Assembly: GCF_902859625.1 (NCBI RefSeq)
Contig: NZ_CADIJX010000002.1
Location: 310,001-374,000, forward strand
Origin: Achromobacter pestifer
Lineage (GTDB): Bacteria > Pseudomonadota > Gammaproteobacteria > Burkholderiales > Burkholderiaceae_B
DNA length: 64,000 bases
Reading direction: 5' to 3'
The notes beneath the pieces were generated by a model, which had not been told where the DNA came from, made no database searches, and saw only the letters and a program-made list of their open reading frames with translations. Shown here piece by piece: positions 1-7,484 of this stretch. Position numbers and translations under genes: made by a program. The first letter of the stretch is position 1. Each line of letters begins with the position of its first letter.

Positions 1-1
1 C

Positions 2-934
2 ATCGCGGTGGCCGTCAGCGGCGGCGCGGACTCGGCCATGCTGGCCGTGCATGCGGCGGCGGTGGCCCGCGAACTGGGTATCGGCGTGTCGTTGTTCCAT
101 GTGCATCACGGCTTGCAAGCCGCAGCCGATGCCTGGGGCGGTCAGGTGCATGCGCTGGGCGGCTTGCTGGGCGTGCCCGTGGCCGAGGCCCGGGTCCAGG
201 TCGAGCAAGCCGCGGGCAAAGGCATCGAGGCTGCTGCTCGTGACGCGCGCTACGCGGCGTTGGCCCAACTGGCCGATGCGCACGGCACGCGCCACGTGTT
301 GCTGGCCCATCACCGCAACGATCAGGCCGAAACCGTGTTGCTGCGCCTGTTGCGCGGCACGGGGCTGGCCGGCATGGCGGCCATGTCTGCGGCCACGCAG
401 CGTGACGGGATTCTGTACCTGCGCCCATGGCTCGCGCAGGACCGCGCGGCGATCTTGCAGGCTGCGGCTTCGGTGGAGGCCGCTTGCGGCTGGAAGCCGG
501 TGCAAGACCCGACCAATGCCGACCCCCGCTACACGCGGGCCGCGGTGCGTGAACTGCTGGCACCCGTGCTGGATGGCCGTTGGCCGGGTTGGCGGGGCAT
601 CGTCGCCCGGCACGCAGGCCACATGGCCGAAGCGGCGCAGATTCTGGACGAAGTGGCGCGCGAGGATTTCGCCCGGTTGGAACCCAGCCCGGACGGCGTG
701 AGTTTTTCATTGCTGGCGTGGCGCGCGTTGTCCGCGGCACGCCAGGCGCACGTGCTGCGCCACTGGCTTGCCCGAAACGGTGCCCGGATGCCGACCGACG
801 CGCGCCTGCGCGACTTGCTGCGCCAACTGCGTGAACTACACAGCCTGGGGCATGACCGCCAGCTGCGGGTGGAGCAGGCGGGGCATGTCGTCCGTTGCCA
901 CCGGGGGCGCGTCTGGGTAGAGCCCAGAGGGTGA
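2..934 (+). CDS. tilS: tRNA(Ile)-lysidine synthase, 5' end missing
   Basis: Ligates lysine to C34 of tRNA-Ile2 (CAU anticodon) using ATP, converting it to an AUA-reading lysidine tRNA in the cytoplasm. The reading frame is open from base 2, so the true start lies outside the window; about 310 codons are visible. The PP-loop signature SGGADS lies at the very beginning, followed by the HHGL and LLAHHRNDQAET motifs of the N-type ATP-pyrophosphatase fold, then the TilS substrate-binding and C-terminal regions. It is followed on the same strand by lysC after about 150 bases. Confidence 0.93.
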   Translation: MAVAVSGGADSAMLAVHAAAVARELGIGVSLFHVHHGLQAAADAWGGQVHALGGLLGVPVAEARVQVEQAAGKGIEAAARDARYAALAQLADAHGTRHVLLAHHRNDQAETVLLRLLRGTGLAGMAAMSAATQRDGILYLRPWLAQDRAAILQAAASVEAACGWKPVQDPTNADPRYTRAAVRELLAPVLDGRWPGWRGIVARHAGHMAEAAQILDEVAREDFARLEPSPDGVSFSLLAWRALSAARQAHVLRHWLARNGARMPTDARLRDLLRQLRELHSLGHDRQLRVEQAGHVVRCHRGRVWVEPRG

Positions 935-1081
935 AAATGGCTGTCTTGGAAAGAATCCGCAGAAAAATAGCCGTGCAATGAACATAAATTTCCTCAAACT
1001 GAGCAAATTTTTACCGCCGCGCTAGAATATATGGTTTTGCCCGTCAACACTCTTGCGGCGGGTTTCCAGCCAGAGTACGAG

Positions 1082-2347
1082 ATGTCCCTGATCGTTCACA
1101 AATATGGCGGTACTTCGATGGGCTCGGTCGAGCGCATCAGAAACGTGGCGCGTCGCGTCGCAAAGTGGCATGCTGCCGGCCACCAGGTTGTTGTTGTGCC
1201 GTCGGCAATGGCGGGCGAAACGAATCGCCTGCTTGGCCTGGCACGCGAAATTTCGCCCCAGCCCGACGGCCGCGAACTCGATATGATCGCCGCCACCGGC
1301 GAGCAAGCCAGCAGCGGTTTGTTGGCTATCGCCTTGCAGGCCGAAGGCGTGCCGGCGCGCAGCTATGCCGGTTGGCAAGTGCCCATATGCACCGATTCGT
1401 CCTTCACCAAGGCGCGCATCAAGTCCATTGACGACACGCGCATCCGCGCCGATCTCGATGCGGGCCGCGTGGTGATCGTGACGGGCTTCCAGGGCATTGA
1501 CCCGGAAGGCCACATCACGACGCTGGGCCGTGGCGGTTCGGATACCTCGGCCGTGGCCGTGGCAGCGGCCGTCAAGGCCGACGAATGCCTGATCTACACC
1601 GATGTGGACGGCGTCTACACGACCGACCCGCGCGTGGTGCCCGAAGCGCGCCGCATGGCCGTCGTTTCCTTCGAGGAAATGCTGGAAATGGCGTCGCTGG
1701 GTTCCAAGGTGCTCCAGATCCGCTCGGTTGAATTCGCCGGCAAATATCGTGTACCGGTCCGGGTTCTGTCCTCGTTGACCGACCCGCTCATTCCGCTCGA
1801 CGAAGAAATGGTCTCGGGCACGCTGATTACTTTTGAGGAAGACGAAAAAATGGAAGCCGCCGTTGTCTCCGGCATCGCCTTCAGCCGCGACGAAGCCAAA
1901 ATCACCTTGCTGGCCGTGCCCGACAAACCGGGCATCGCTTTCTCCATCCTGGGCCCGGTCGCCGCCGCCAATATCGATGTCGATATGATCGTGCAGAACC
2001 AGTCCGTGGCTGGCACGACCGACTTCTCGTTCACCGTGAACCGCAACGAGTTCGCGCGCGCCGTGGACTTGCTCAAGCGCGAAGTCATCCCCGCCGTGGG
2101 TGCGCGTGAACTGTCCACCGACGAAAAGGTTGCCAAGGTCTCGATCGTGGGCATCGGCATGCGTTCGCACGTGGGCGTGGCCAGCTTGATGTTCCAGACG
2201 CTTTCGCAAGAAGGCATCAACATCCAGATGATCAGCACCAGCGAAATCAAGACGTCCGTCATCATCGACGACAAGTACATGGAATTGGGCGTGCGCGCCT
2301 TGCACAAGGCCTTTGGCCTGGACCAAGCGCCCGCCGCGAAGGAATAA
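1082..2347 (+). CDS. lysC: Aspartate kinase
   Basis: Phosphorylates L-aspartate, the first step of lysine, threonine, methionine and diaminopimelate synthesis. The 421-residue product begins MSLIVHKYGGTSMG, the nucleotide-binding KxGG motif of aspartokinases. The amino-acid kinase domain fills about residues 1-240, including a GRGGSDTSA motif, and two ACT domains occupy about 265-410, where lysine/threonine feedback would act. A longer reading frame opens at 1031, but the family N-terminus matches the internal ATG at 1082, so that start is chosen. The length fits monofunctional beta-type aspartokinases. Confidence 0.95.
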   Translation: MSLIVHKYGGTSMGSVERIRNVARRVAKWHAAGHQVVVVPSAMAGETNRLLGLAREISPQPDGRELDMIAATGEQASSGLLAIALQAEGVPARSYAGWQVPICTDSSFTKARIKSIDDTRIRADLDAGRVVIVTGFQGIDPEGHITTLGRGGSDTSAVAVAAAVKADECLIYTDVDGVYTTDPRVVPEARRMAVVSFEEMLEMASLGSKVLQIRSVEFAGKYRVPVRVLSSLTDPLIPLDEEMVSGTLITFEEDEKMEAAVVSGIAFSRDEAKITLLAVPDKPGIAFSILGPVAAANIDVDMIVQNQSVAGTTDFSFTVNRNEFARAVDLLKREVIPAVGARELSTDEKVAKVSIVGIGMRSHVGVASLMFQTLSQEGINIQMISTSEIKTSVIIDDKYMELGVRALHKAFGLDQAPAAKE

Positions 2348-2435
2348 GGCAACGGCTCCGGCACGTTTTTTTTCATGATGGCCCCGTTTGCGGGCAACAC
2401 TGAAAAAATTCGTGCTAGAATCTCGTTCTCTTTTC

Positions 2436-2528
2436 GGAGACGTGCCCGAGAGGCTGAAGGGGCTCCCCTGCTAAGGGAGTATGTGGCTAAAAACTGCATC
2501 GTGGGTTCGAATCCCACCGTCTCCGCCA
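2436..2528 (+). tRNA. tRNA-Ser (anticodon GCT)
   Basis: A 93-base class II tRNA with a long variable arm. The acceptor stem pairs GGAGACG with CGTCTCC, followed by discriminator G and an encoded CCA. The anticodon arm is CTCCC-CTGCTAA-GGGAG, giving GCT (AGC/AGU serine codons). The T-arm GTTCGAATC is standard. Its 3' end served as the integration site of the element that follows. Confidence 0.97.
2515..2528 (+). repeat. Left attachment repeat (att core in the tRNA-Ser 3' end)
   Basis: The 14 bases CACCGTCTCCGCCA form the 3' end of tRNA-Ser and recur exactly at 5386-5399. This is the layout left by tyrosine recombinases that integrate at tRNA 3' ends and rebuild the tRNA from the incoming copy. 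Confidence 0.85.
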
Positions 2529-2560
2529 AATACAGATACCGCGATAAACCGCGATGTCTC

Positions 2561-2597
2561 AAAACCCGCAGAAGCTAACGCTCTGCGGGTTTTTCAT
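2561..2597 (+). terminator. Rho-independent terminator after tRNA-Ser
   Basis: AAACCCGCAGA pairs with TCTGCGGGTTT around a short loop and is followed by a T run. It lies just inside the element boundary, so it came with the insertion and now ends the tRNA transcript. Confidence 0.85.
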
Positions 2598-2642
2598 TGG
2601 TTCTCGTTGTCCCAGCTCGTACCTGGACAGGTCACCACATAG

Positions 2643-2700
2643 GCAGGTATTTTTGCAGGTACTTCGGGGTAACCCGTTCATACACCGGAAAAATACCTGC
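2643..2700. repeat. Inverted 12-bp arms upstream of the integrase remnant
   Basis: GCAGGTATTTTT at 2643-2654 is matched by its exact reverse complement at 2689-2700. A further GCAGGTA lies directly beside the first arm. Repeats of this sort between a tRNA and a P4-type integrase start are commonly recombinase arm-binding sites and int promoter control sites; that role here is inferred. Confidence 0.6.
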
Positions 2701-2702
2701 AT

Positions 2703-2931
2703 ATGACCGTCAAGGCGCTGGAGAAGCTCACAGAGATCAACGTTCGTTCGGCCAAGCCCGGGCCGAACGAACCACAAGCTTTCGGACGGCGGCGGCCTGT
2801 ACCTGCTGGTCAAGGCGGATGGTGGCAAGTATTGGCGCTATGACTATCGGTTCATCGACCGCGCACGCACGATGGCGCTGGGCGTCTATCCCGAAGTCAC
2901 GATGAAGGCGGCGCGCGACAAGCACAAGTAG
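2703..2931 (+). pseudogene. Integrase (P4-type tyrosine recombinase) N-terminal remnant, frameshifted
   Basis: Starting at ATG 2703 the frame reads MTVKALEKLTEINVRSAKPG, the typical start of DUF4102-type integrases. Around 2770-2776 the frame is lost and continues in the +1 frame as KLSDGGGLYLLVK, then GGKYWRYDYRF and MALGVYPEV, all hallmarks of the same N-terminal domain. A TAG ends it at 2931, before any core-binding or catalytic domain (the R-H-R-Y residues are absent). Its position immediately downstream of tRNA-Ser fits the integrase that built the element. Confidence 0.85.
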
Positions 2932-3109
2932 ATAGTGCCAGTACCGCTACGGCTGGATAATAGTTCGTACTGCCACATGCCATCGACAAACACGCAGCAG
3001 ATCGTCCAGCTTGGCGGCTCCTGCCAGCAGTAAGCGTCCCGCTGCGTCCATTCCACTTCAGTCATGCGAATTCTAGGCATGCTTATACAGTGTTTCCGAG
3101 CGGAAAATC

Positions 3110-3418
3110 ATGCTCTGCACTGTCGTTCGCACCCACCACCCAGGCGAGAAACGCCACGATCGAGACCCCGGCCCCACCATCACCGGGACGGTACGGATGT
3201 ACTCGGTGCTGCGCGAGGGCTTGAAGCGGTACATCCGCGTCATGACGATGGATGATCTAGCCAAGTTCGGCGCCACTGCGAAAAGCCCCATCCCTGACCT
3301 GCTACAGCCCGAGCTGCTTACGTTCTCGTCGGATCGGGGGATGATGGTCTGTGGCTTCGAGGAGATCGACGGCAAGCGCTACTACCAAGGGTGGTGGATG
3401 CAGTGGCTTAAAGGCTGA
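3110..3418 (+). CDS. Small phage-like hypothetical protein
   Basis: A 102-residue protein not assigned to a named family. The part from an internal ATG at about 3197 (MYSVLREGLKRYIRVM) to the C-terminal GWWMQWLKG reads like a compact globular domain, with no membrane segment or signal peptide. Codon use looks coding, and a strong terminator follows 20 bases after the stop, supporting a real gene. It lies inside the tRNA-Ser element between the integrase remnant and a LexA-type box, as on the edge of a defective prophage. The start is uncertain because no clear ribosome-binding site is seen. Confidence 0.55.
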   Translation: MLCTVVRTHHPGEKRHDRDPGPTITGTVRMYSVLREGLKRYIRVMTMDDLAKFGATAKSPIPDLLQPELLTFSSDRGMMVCGFEEIDGKRYYQGWWMQWLKG

Positions 3419-3439
3419 TCCTCACCGCGCGTACCAATC

Positions 3440-3466
3440 AGCGCCCCATGGAGGGCGCTTTTTTTT
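3440..3466 (+). terminator. Rho-independent terminator
   Basis: AGCGCCC and GGGCGCT pair around a six-base loop and are followed by a run of eight T, just downstream of the small phage-like ORF. Confidence 0.85.
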
Positions 3467-3515
3467 GGCCGATCCTCTGATGCACGGAACGCAACCTGAT
3501 GGGGTTCTCATGGTG

Positions 3516-3531
3516 CTGTGTATACATACAG
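3516..3531. promoter_or_regulatory. Candidate LexA (SOS) box
   Basis: CTGTGTATACATACAG matches the CTGT-N8-ACAG pattern of proteobacterial LexA operators, with an alternating purine/pyrimidine centre. No convincing gene follows on the plus strand, so the SOS-controlled gene it once served appears to be gone. Confidence 0.5.
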
Positions 3532-3724
3532 CAATGTGGGTGGGTAGACCCTTTGGCGCGCAGTCTTCCCCCCCTCCACGCCTGCGCGCTAAATCTAGGG
3601 GAAAAGACTCACCCACGAGGGGGCATCTGTCAGGCTTGATGCGCTTATCCCGCCTGGGGGGGCATTGCATGCGACTCAGATAGACGCAGCTGCGACGCAA
3701 AGCTAACTCGGAATCACATGAAGG
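3532..3724. other. Non-coding stretch inside the element
   Basis: Between the LexA-type box and the 3' end of the PIN gene no reading frame looks coding on either strand and no strong hairpin is visible. It is probably eroded prophage or island sequence. Confidence 0.5.
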
Positions 3725-5185
3725 CTATGGCAGCACCGGCCACACATTGAACTCTGGGCGATGGGTGCTGAAATTAACGCCTGCCAACTTTTGAACGTCT
3801 GGATGGGTGTGAACGATGTTAAGTGCTTCGATCTGCATTTCAGTGGCGCTCATTTTCACCATCCCCGAAGTGGTTCTGCTCGCTCGATTGCGTAGGTGAA
3901 TCGTGGCTATCACTGGATTGCCTACCTTGCTTGCAAATTTGCCTAATTCTTCGAGCTGCTTTTCAAATCCACGGCCGGGTAAATGGGCGTGGAGAAACAA
4001 CATTACGGTTGGTAGAACGTCGTCAGGTTGACCTTCTGGCCGGACAATGGCTTGCAATACGGCAGAGCTAAATGGGGCTGAGGTAACCTTAATCACGTCG
4101 TAATGCGTGCGCAGCCAATCGACAAATGCGGACGATGCGAGCTTCGTTCCATTTTTTCGAAACGCTATCAGGTGATCCTTAAGAGTCCGGCTCGCGAAAT
4201 CTTGAGTGAGGTCTAGGGCCAGTTCCTCTTCGTGTGGTGCAACGTCGATGAATTGTTCCATTGTGGCGAGCTGGCCGGCCCTCGCCGCATGCTCCACATC
4301 CGCAATGGTGTTTTTATCAAGGGTATGTGCATTGACTTTCGCCACTTCTTGGAAAAACTTCGAGGATGTGAACATCCAAAGCGACCAATTTGGATCTGCC
4401 TCTTTAAGCTCCATTGCTAGTTCCGGCCGGGGTCCAAGCGAGTTCGATCCCGCCGTTAGCCACCAATCCTTCTTAGCGTCGTCGGTCACGAAAATAAGTT
4501 GCCGAGGGCCTTGCGCATTCAACGACACAACGTGAGCGAGGATCTGGCGCCAGAGGATCAAGTCCCCAAATTTGCTCTTGTATTGCAGCGTGCCGTGACG
4601 GTAAACCTCCGCCTTTTTAACGTCTCCAAACCCGGGCGGAATTTCCGCCTCGTATCGTGCGTCACCATCATCCCACAACTTATTTAGGGCTTCTTGTGAC
4701 TCCGGAGCTGGACCTACGCGGTGTTCAAACAAATCGGCAAATGTTTCCGATATGGCGTCTTGATTGCCGTGCTTAGGAAGATCGGCGGCACAGGCGCTCA
4801 AGTGCTCGATGAGCGCTTTGCCGCTATCTTCGAACGCTTGCAGGAGGCCCGGTGTGGCATGCGCTATGCGCAAAATATCCTGCGCGTCGCAGAGCTGCCT
4901 GACCTTAGTCACCGCGCCCGCTACTTCGGTGGGAATCTTTTGGTAAGTGGCATTGGCTTTATCGACGAGGTTTATCCGATTTCGATGGAACTCCAGCGCA
5001 ACTTGATGAGGGATCCAACGCTGATCTTCCAACGTCTCCATAAGACCGAACAACTTTTTCCGTGATGCTTCAGATAAGCTGTAAAAGTTCAATAGTGCGT
5101 TCGTGTCAAAGATAACCAATGCGCCCTTTAGCGCATCAGGAAACGGTATGCTGGGTCGGTAGTGTCCAGGAAAAAGCGAACGCAT
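3725..5185 (-). CDS. PIN_8 (DUF4935) domain protein, putative nuclease
   Basis: Likely a metal-dependent RNase or nuclease of the PIN-like superfamily. From the chosen ATG at 5185 (486 residues) it opens MRSLFPGHYRP, the usual PIN_8 beginning. The acidic motif DTNALLN follows at about 27-33, then ALEFHRNR (Glu about 65), GDLILW at about 207-212, and TDDAKKDWW at about 234-242 followed by a GPRPEL motif. These supply the cluster of acidic metal ligands. Residues from about 300 form a C-terminal region I do not recognise. The frame opens upstream at 5269, but those 28 residues are atypical for the family. It is the only intact sizeable gene of the tRNA-Ser element. A defence or toxin role is inferred; its target is unknown. 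Confidence 0.75.
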   Translation of the reverse strand: MRSLFPGHYRPSIPFPDALKGALVIFDTNALLNFYSLSEASRKKLFGLMETLEDQRWIPHQVALEFHRNRINLVDKANATYQKIPTEVAGAVTKVRQLCDAQDILRIAHATPGLLQAFEDSGKALIEHLSACAADLPKHGNQDAISETFADLFEHRVGPAPESQEALNKLWDDGDARYEAEIPPGFGDVKKAEVYRHGTLQYKSKFGDLILWRQILAHVVSLNAQGPRQLIFVTDDAKKDWWLTAGSNSLGPRPELAMELKEADPNWSLWMFTSSKFFQEVAKVNAHTLDKNTIADVEHAARAGQLATMEQFIDVAPHEEELALDLTQDFASRTLKDHLIAFRKNGTKLASSAFVDWLRTHYDVIKVTSAPFSSAVLQAIVRPEGQPDDVLPTVMLFLHAHLPGRGFEKQLEELGKFASKVGNPVIATIHLRNRASRTTSGMVKMSATEMQIEALNIVHTHPDVQKLAGVNFSTHRPEFNVWPVLP

Positions 5186-5385
5186 GGCGTGACTCGAAAA
5201 TTTGTCTTCCCGCTTTATAGCCCATTCGTTACGTGGCGTCACATATTGTGTTTTTTTTTGCGAGAGCATGGACGGGTCTGGTGATGATTTCTGCTTGGTA
5301 ATGCGGCCAAATTCGTTGCGGGTATTTTTTTTTTAGGACTGACTGTCGCTTTCTGGTGGCGGGTTTTAGGAGATCCCGCTAGTGT

Positions 5386-5399
5386 CACCGTCTCCGCCA
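5386..5399 (+). repeat. Right attachment repeat
   Basis: An exact copy of the last 14 bases of tRNA-Ser (CACCGTCTCCGCCA), lying in the 384-base stretch between the longest PIN frame and the next gene at 5569. It marks the far end of the inserted element; the native sequence downstream of the tRNA resumes at 5400. Confidence 0.85.
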
Positions 5400-5440
5400 G
5401 ATAAGCTTCGGCGCTGGCTCAGTACCAGCGTTGAAGATAA

Positions 5441-5478
5441 AAAACCCGCAATCGCGAAAGTGATTGCGGTTTTTTTTC
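5441..5478 (+). terminator. Ancestral tRNA-Ser terminator
   Basis: CCGCAATC pairs with GATTGCGG and is followed by eight or more T. It lies about 40 bases past the right attachment repeat. This is where the terminator of the uninterrupted tRNA-Ser gene would be, so it is probably the original one. Confidence 0.85.
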
Positions 5479-5568
5479 ATGGGCGGCGTTTGCGTGGGTG
5501 AATGCACGCTCGATGTCTTCACGCCTCGACAGTAGAATGCGGTCAGAACAAGATCTGGGATCTGGATA

Positions 5569-5760
5569 ATGACCATCCTCAAGCGTCTTTGGAAGGCGGC
5601 CGACGCGGGCGGGGAAGGCGCTTCTGATTCAACGAAGCGCGCCTACACCAATACGATTCGTCCACTAGCCATCCTGGTGGGCATCATGACCCTTCTTGCG
5701 GTCATCATGTGGGCCAGCGACGCGGGCATCTCGTTTTCCCGCTGGCCCTATCTTCCCTGA
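5569..5760 (+). CDS. Small single-pass membrane protein, unknown
   Basis: A 63-residue protein with a polar N-terminal half (about 1-30) and one hydrophobic helix at about 31-50 (PLAILVGIMTLLAVIMW), ending in a short aromatic tail. No family is recognised. The frame is preceded by a short native intergenic region after the tRNA-Ser terminator and reads as coding. It may pair with the 20-codon hydrophobic ORF 27 bases downstream. It could be an inner-membrane small protein; no function can be assigned. Confidence 0.5.
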   Translation: MTILKRLWKAADAGGEGASDSTKRAYTNTIRPLAILVGIMTLLAVIMWASDAGISFSRWPYLP

Positions 5761-5787
5761 CGGGCTTTCTGACAGAGGCACACCTTG

Positions 5788-5850
5788 ATGGCTATATTTG
5801 GCGCGTTTGTTCTGCTCCACGGCATCATCCTCTTGCCCTTCATGCTGTAA
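5788..5850 (+). CDS. Possible 20-residue hydrophobic miniprotein
   Basis: A 20-codon ORF (MAIFGAFVLLHGIILLPFML, then TAA) with a ribosome-binding-like AGAGG eight bases before the ATG. It is nearly all hydrophobic and would form a single membrane helix. It is on the same strand and close behind another small membrane-protein ORF. At this length chance cannot be excluded. Confidence 0.3.
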   Translation: MAIFGAFVLLHGIILLPFML

Positions 5851-5876
5851 GGCGCCTGGCGATGGCCGCGTGTTGT

Positions 5877-6284
5877 CTAGCGCTTGCGCCTGATGACGTA
5901 CGCATTGCCGGCAAGTTCAAAGCCTAGCGTCGGGTAGTAGGACATGGCGTCGGGCGCGGAGAGCAGTATCAAGGACACCTCTTCGCCAATGATGGCCTGG
6001 GTGCGTTTGATCAGTTCTTTGCCTATGCCGGCGCCTTGATATTGCTTGTTGACGGCCAGATCCGATAGATAGCAGCAATACGCATAGTCGGTCAGTGATC
6101 GGCTCACTCCCACGAGCTCGCCATCAACCCATGCCGACAGTACGAGGCTGGGCGCGGCGAACATGCGCGCGATTCTTGGGAGATCGCTGGTCGGACGCTT
6201 GATTCCCGATTGATCGAAGACGCGAACGACGTCCAGCGGATCCAGCGGAAAGTTATGGCGATATTCAACGGTGATGTTCTTCAT
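5877..6284 (-). CDS. GNAT family N-acetyltransferase
   Basis: A cytoplasmic acetyl-CoA-dependent acyltransferase of unknown substrate. The product is 135 residues from the ATG at 6284 (MKNITVEYRHNFP). The GNAT motif A is clear: YLSDLAVNKQYQGAGIGKEL (V-x-x-x-x-Q-G-x-G-I-G), which binds the CoA pyrophosphate. A C-terminal YYPTLGF matches motif B. The frame stays open to 6353 and would overlap mnmH, so the inner start is preferred and leaves 25 bases between the genes. It is downstream of mnmH on the same strand. Confidence 0.85.
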   Translation of the reverse strand: MKNITVEYRHNFPLDPLDVVRVFDQSGIKRPTSDLPRIARMFAAPSLVLSAWVDGELVGVSRSLTDYAYCCYLSDLAVNKQYQGAGIGKELIKRTQAIIGEEVSLILLSAPDAMSYYPTLGFELAGNAYVIRRKR

Positions 6285-6309
6285 GGATTCAAGGGCGTGA
6301 AGCAATCGT

Positions 6310-7404
6310 TTATGGGCGTGCGGAATTGAGTAGCGCTCGGGCCTGATCCACAACGTCCGGGTCGTTCGGCCGGAATGGCATTTGCAGGGCTTGCGGCAAT
6401 TGCGTGAAGTGCGTGTGGCAACTGCGGGTGTAGGCAGGGTCGTAGTGGCGGTCGATCAATTCGCGTGCCAGATCAATGCGACGGCCTTCGTCCACCATCC
6501 GCAGCCAGCTGTTGATGACGTCGCGGCTATGCAAGCCCAGCAGGCGTTGCAGTTGCGCCTTCAGCCAATCAGGATTCTCGAACAGTTGTGCGTAGTCTTG
6601 TTGCAGGAAGGCTGCGCGGTCTTCGCGCGTGGAGATCACTTCGACGCAGTTGCCCTGGTGCATGGCTTGCAGCAACGCGGGCGGCAGCGCCACCGACCCG
6701 ATCTTGCGGCTTTCCGCTTCAACGTAAACCGGTTGACTGGCATCGAATTCGCGCAGGCGTGCGGCCAATAGCGTATCGAACCGCTTTTGCGAAGGTTGCG
6801 CGATGCCCGGCAAGGCGCCCAGCAGTGACCCCCGATGCGAGGCCAGTCGTTCCAGGTCCAGCGTCTGTGCGCCCGCCTGGTCCAGAGCGGTGAGCAAGCG
6901 CGTCTTGCCGCTGCCGGTGGGGCCGACAAGCACCACGCATTGCAACGCCGCCGGCAGCGCATCCAAGGCTTCCAGCGTGGCGCCACGATAGCGTTTGTAG
7001 CCGCCATCCAGCTGGCGCGCACGCCAACCGATCATGTTGAACATCACCGTCATCGAACCGGAACGTTTGCCGCCGCGCCAGCAATACACCAGCGGACGCC
7101 AACCCTGTGGCCGGTCGGCAAAGGTGGTTTCCAGGTGGCGCGCGATGTTGCGCGCGACGATCGCGGCGCCGGTGCGGGATGCCTCGAAGGGCGAGACCTG
7201 GCGGTACAAGGTGCCGACCTGCACGCGCTCTTCATTGCTGAGCACCGGGGCGTTGATGGCCCCGGGAATGTGGTCGTCGGCGTATTCAAGCGGCGAGCGC
7301 ACATCGATGATCTCGTCGAATTCAGCCAGCTTGTCTAGGCTGGCGAGCAGGTGTTTCACGTTAAGCGCCGTTGCGTTGATCGAAAAGGACGGGAAAGAGC
7401 TCAC
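6310..7404 (-). CDS. mnmH: tRNA 2-selenouridine synthase
   Basis: Replaces the sulfur of 2-thiouridine at wobble position 34 (tRNA-Lys/Glu/Gln) by selenium via a geranylated intermediate, using selenophosphate. The 364-residue protein has an N-terminal rhodanese domain with the active-site cysteine in LVYCWRGGKRSGS. A P-loop domain follows (VLVGPTGSGKTRLL at about 155-168). The start codon is GTG. The length matches the SelU/MnmH family. No selenophosphate synthetase gene is in the window, so selenium use cannot be confirmed here. Confidence 0.93.
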   Translation of the reverse strand: MSSFPSFSINATALNVKHLLASLDKLAEFDEIIDVRSPLEYADDHIPGAINAPVLSNEERVQVGTLYRQVSPFEASRTGAAIVARNIARHLETTFADRPQGWRPLVYCWRGGKRSGSMTVMFNMIGWRARQLDGGYKRYRGATLEALDALPAALQCVVLVGPTGSGKTRLLTALDQAGAQTLDLERLASHRGSLLGALPGIAQPSQKRFDTLLAARLREFDASQPVYVEAESRKIGSVALPPALLQAMHQGNCVEVISTREDRAAFLQQDYAQLFENPDWLKAQLQRLLGLHSRDVINSWLRMVDEGRRIDLARELIDRHYDPAYTRSCHTHFTQLPQALQMPFRPNDPDVVDQARALLNSARP

Positions 7405-7484
7405 TAGAATAATGGCTTTCCCGCCGCGCGGGTTTGATCCGCTGGGTTGCTATCATCCCCGCATTCGTCTTGCCTGCCAGGAAT

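Larger units (their letters stand above)
2529..5399. mobile_element. Decayed integrative element at tRNA-Ser
   Basis: A segment of about 2.9 kb bounded by the 14-bp copies of the tRNA-Ser end. Inside are a terminator, repeated motifs like integrase arm sites, a frameshifted and truncated P4-type integrase start, a small phage-like ORF, an orphan LexA-type box and a minus-strand PIN_8-domain gene. The PIN gene is visibly richer in A+T than the flanking housekeeping genes. With no intact recombinase, the element can probably not excise by itself. Confidence 0.8.

Noticed and set aside
1031-1081. Upstream ATG extension of lysC.
   Set aside because: The 17 extra residues are not part of aspartokinase N-termini; the family start MSLIVHKYGG is at 1082.
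3351-3683. A 110-codon plus-strand ORF running across the terminator and LexA-type box.
   Set aside because: It runs through a strong terminator and a regulatory palindrome, and the translation is arginine/proline-rich shadow-type sequence.
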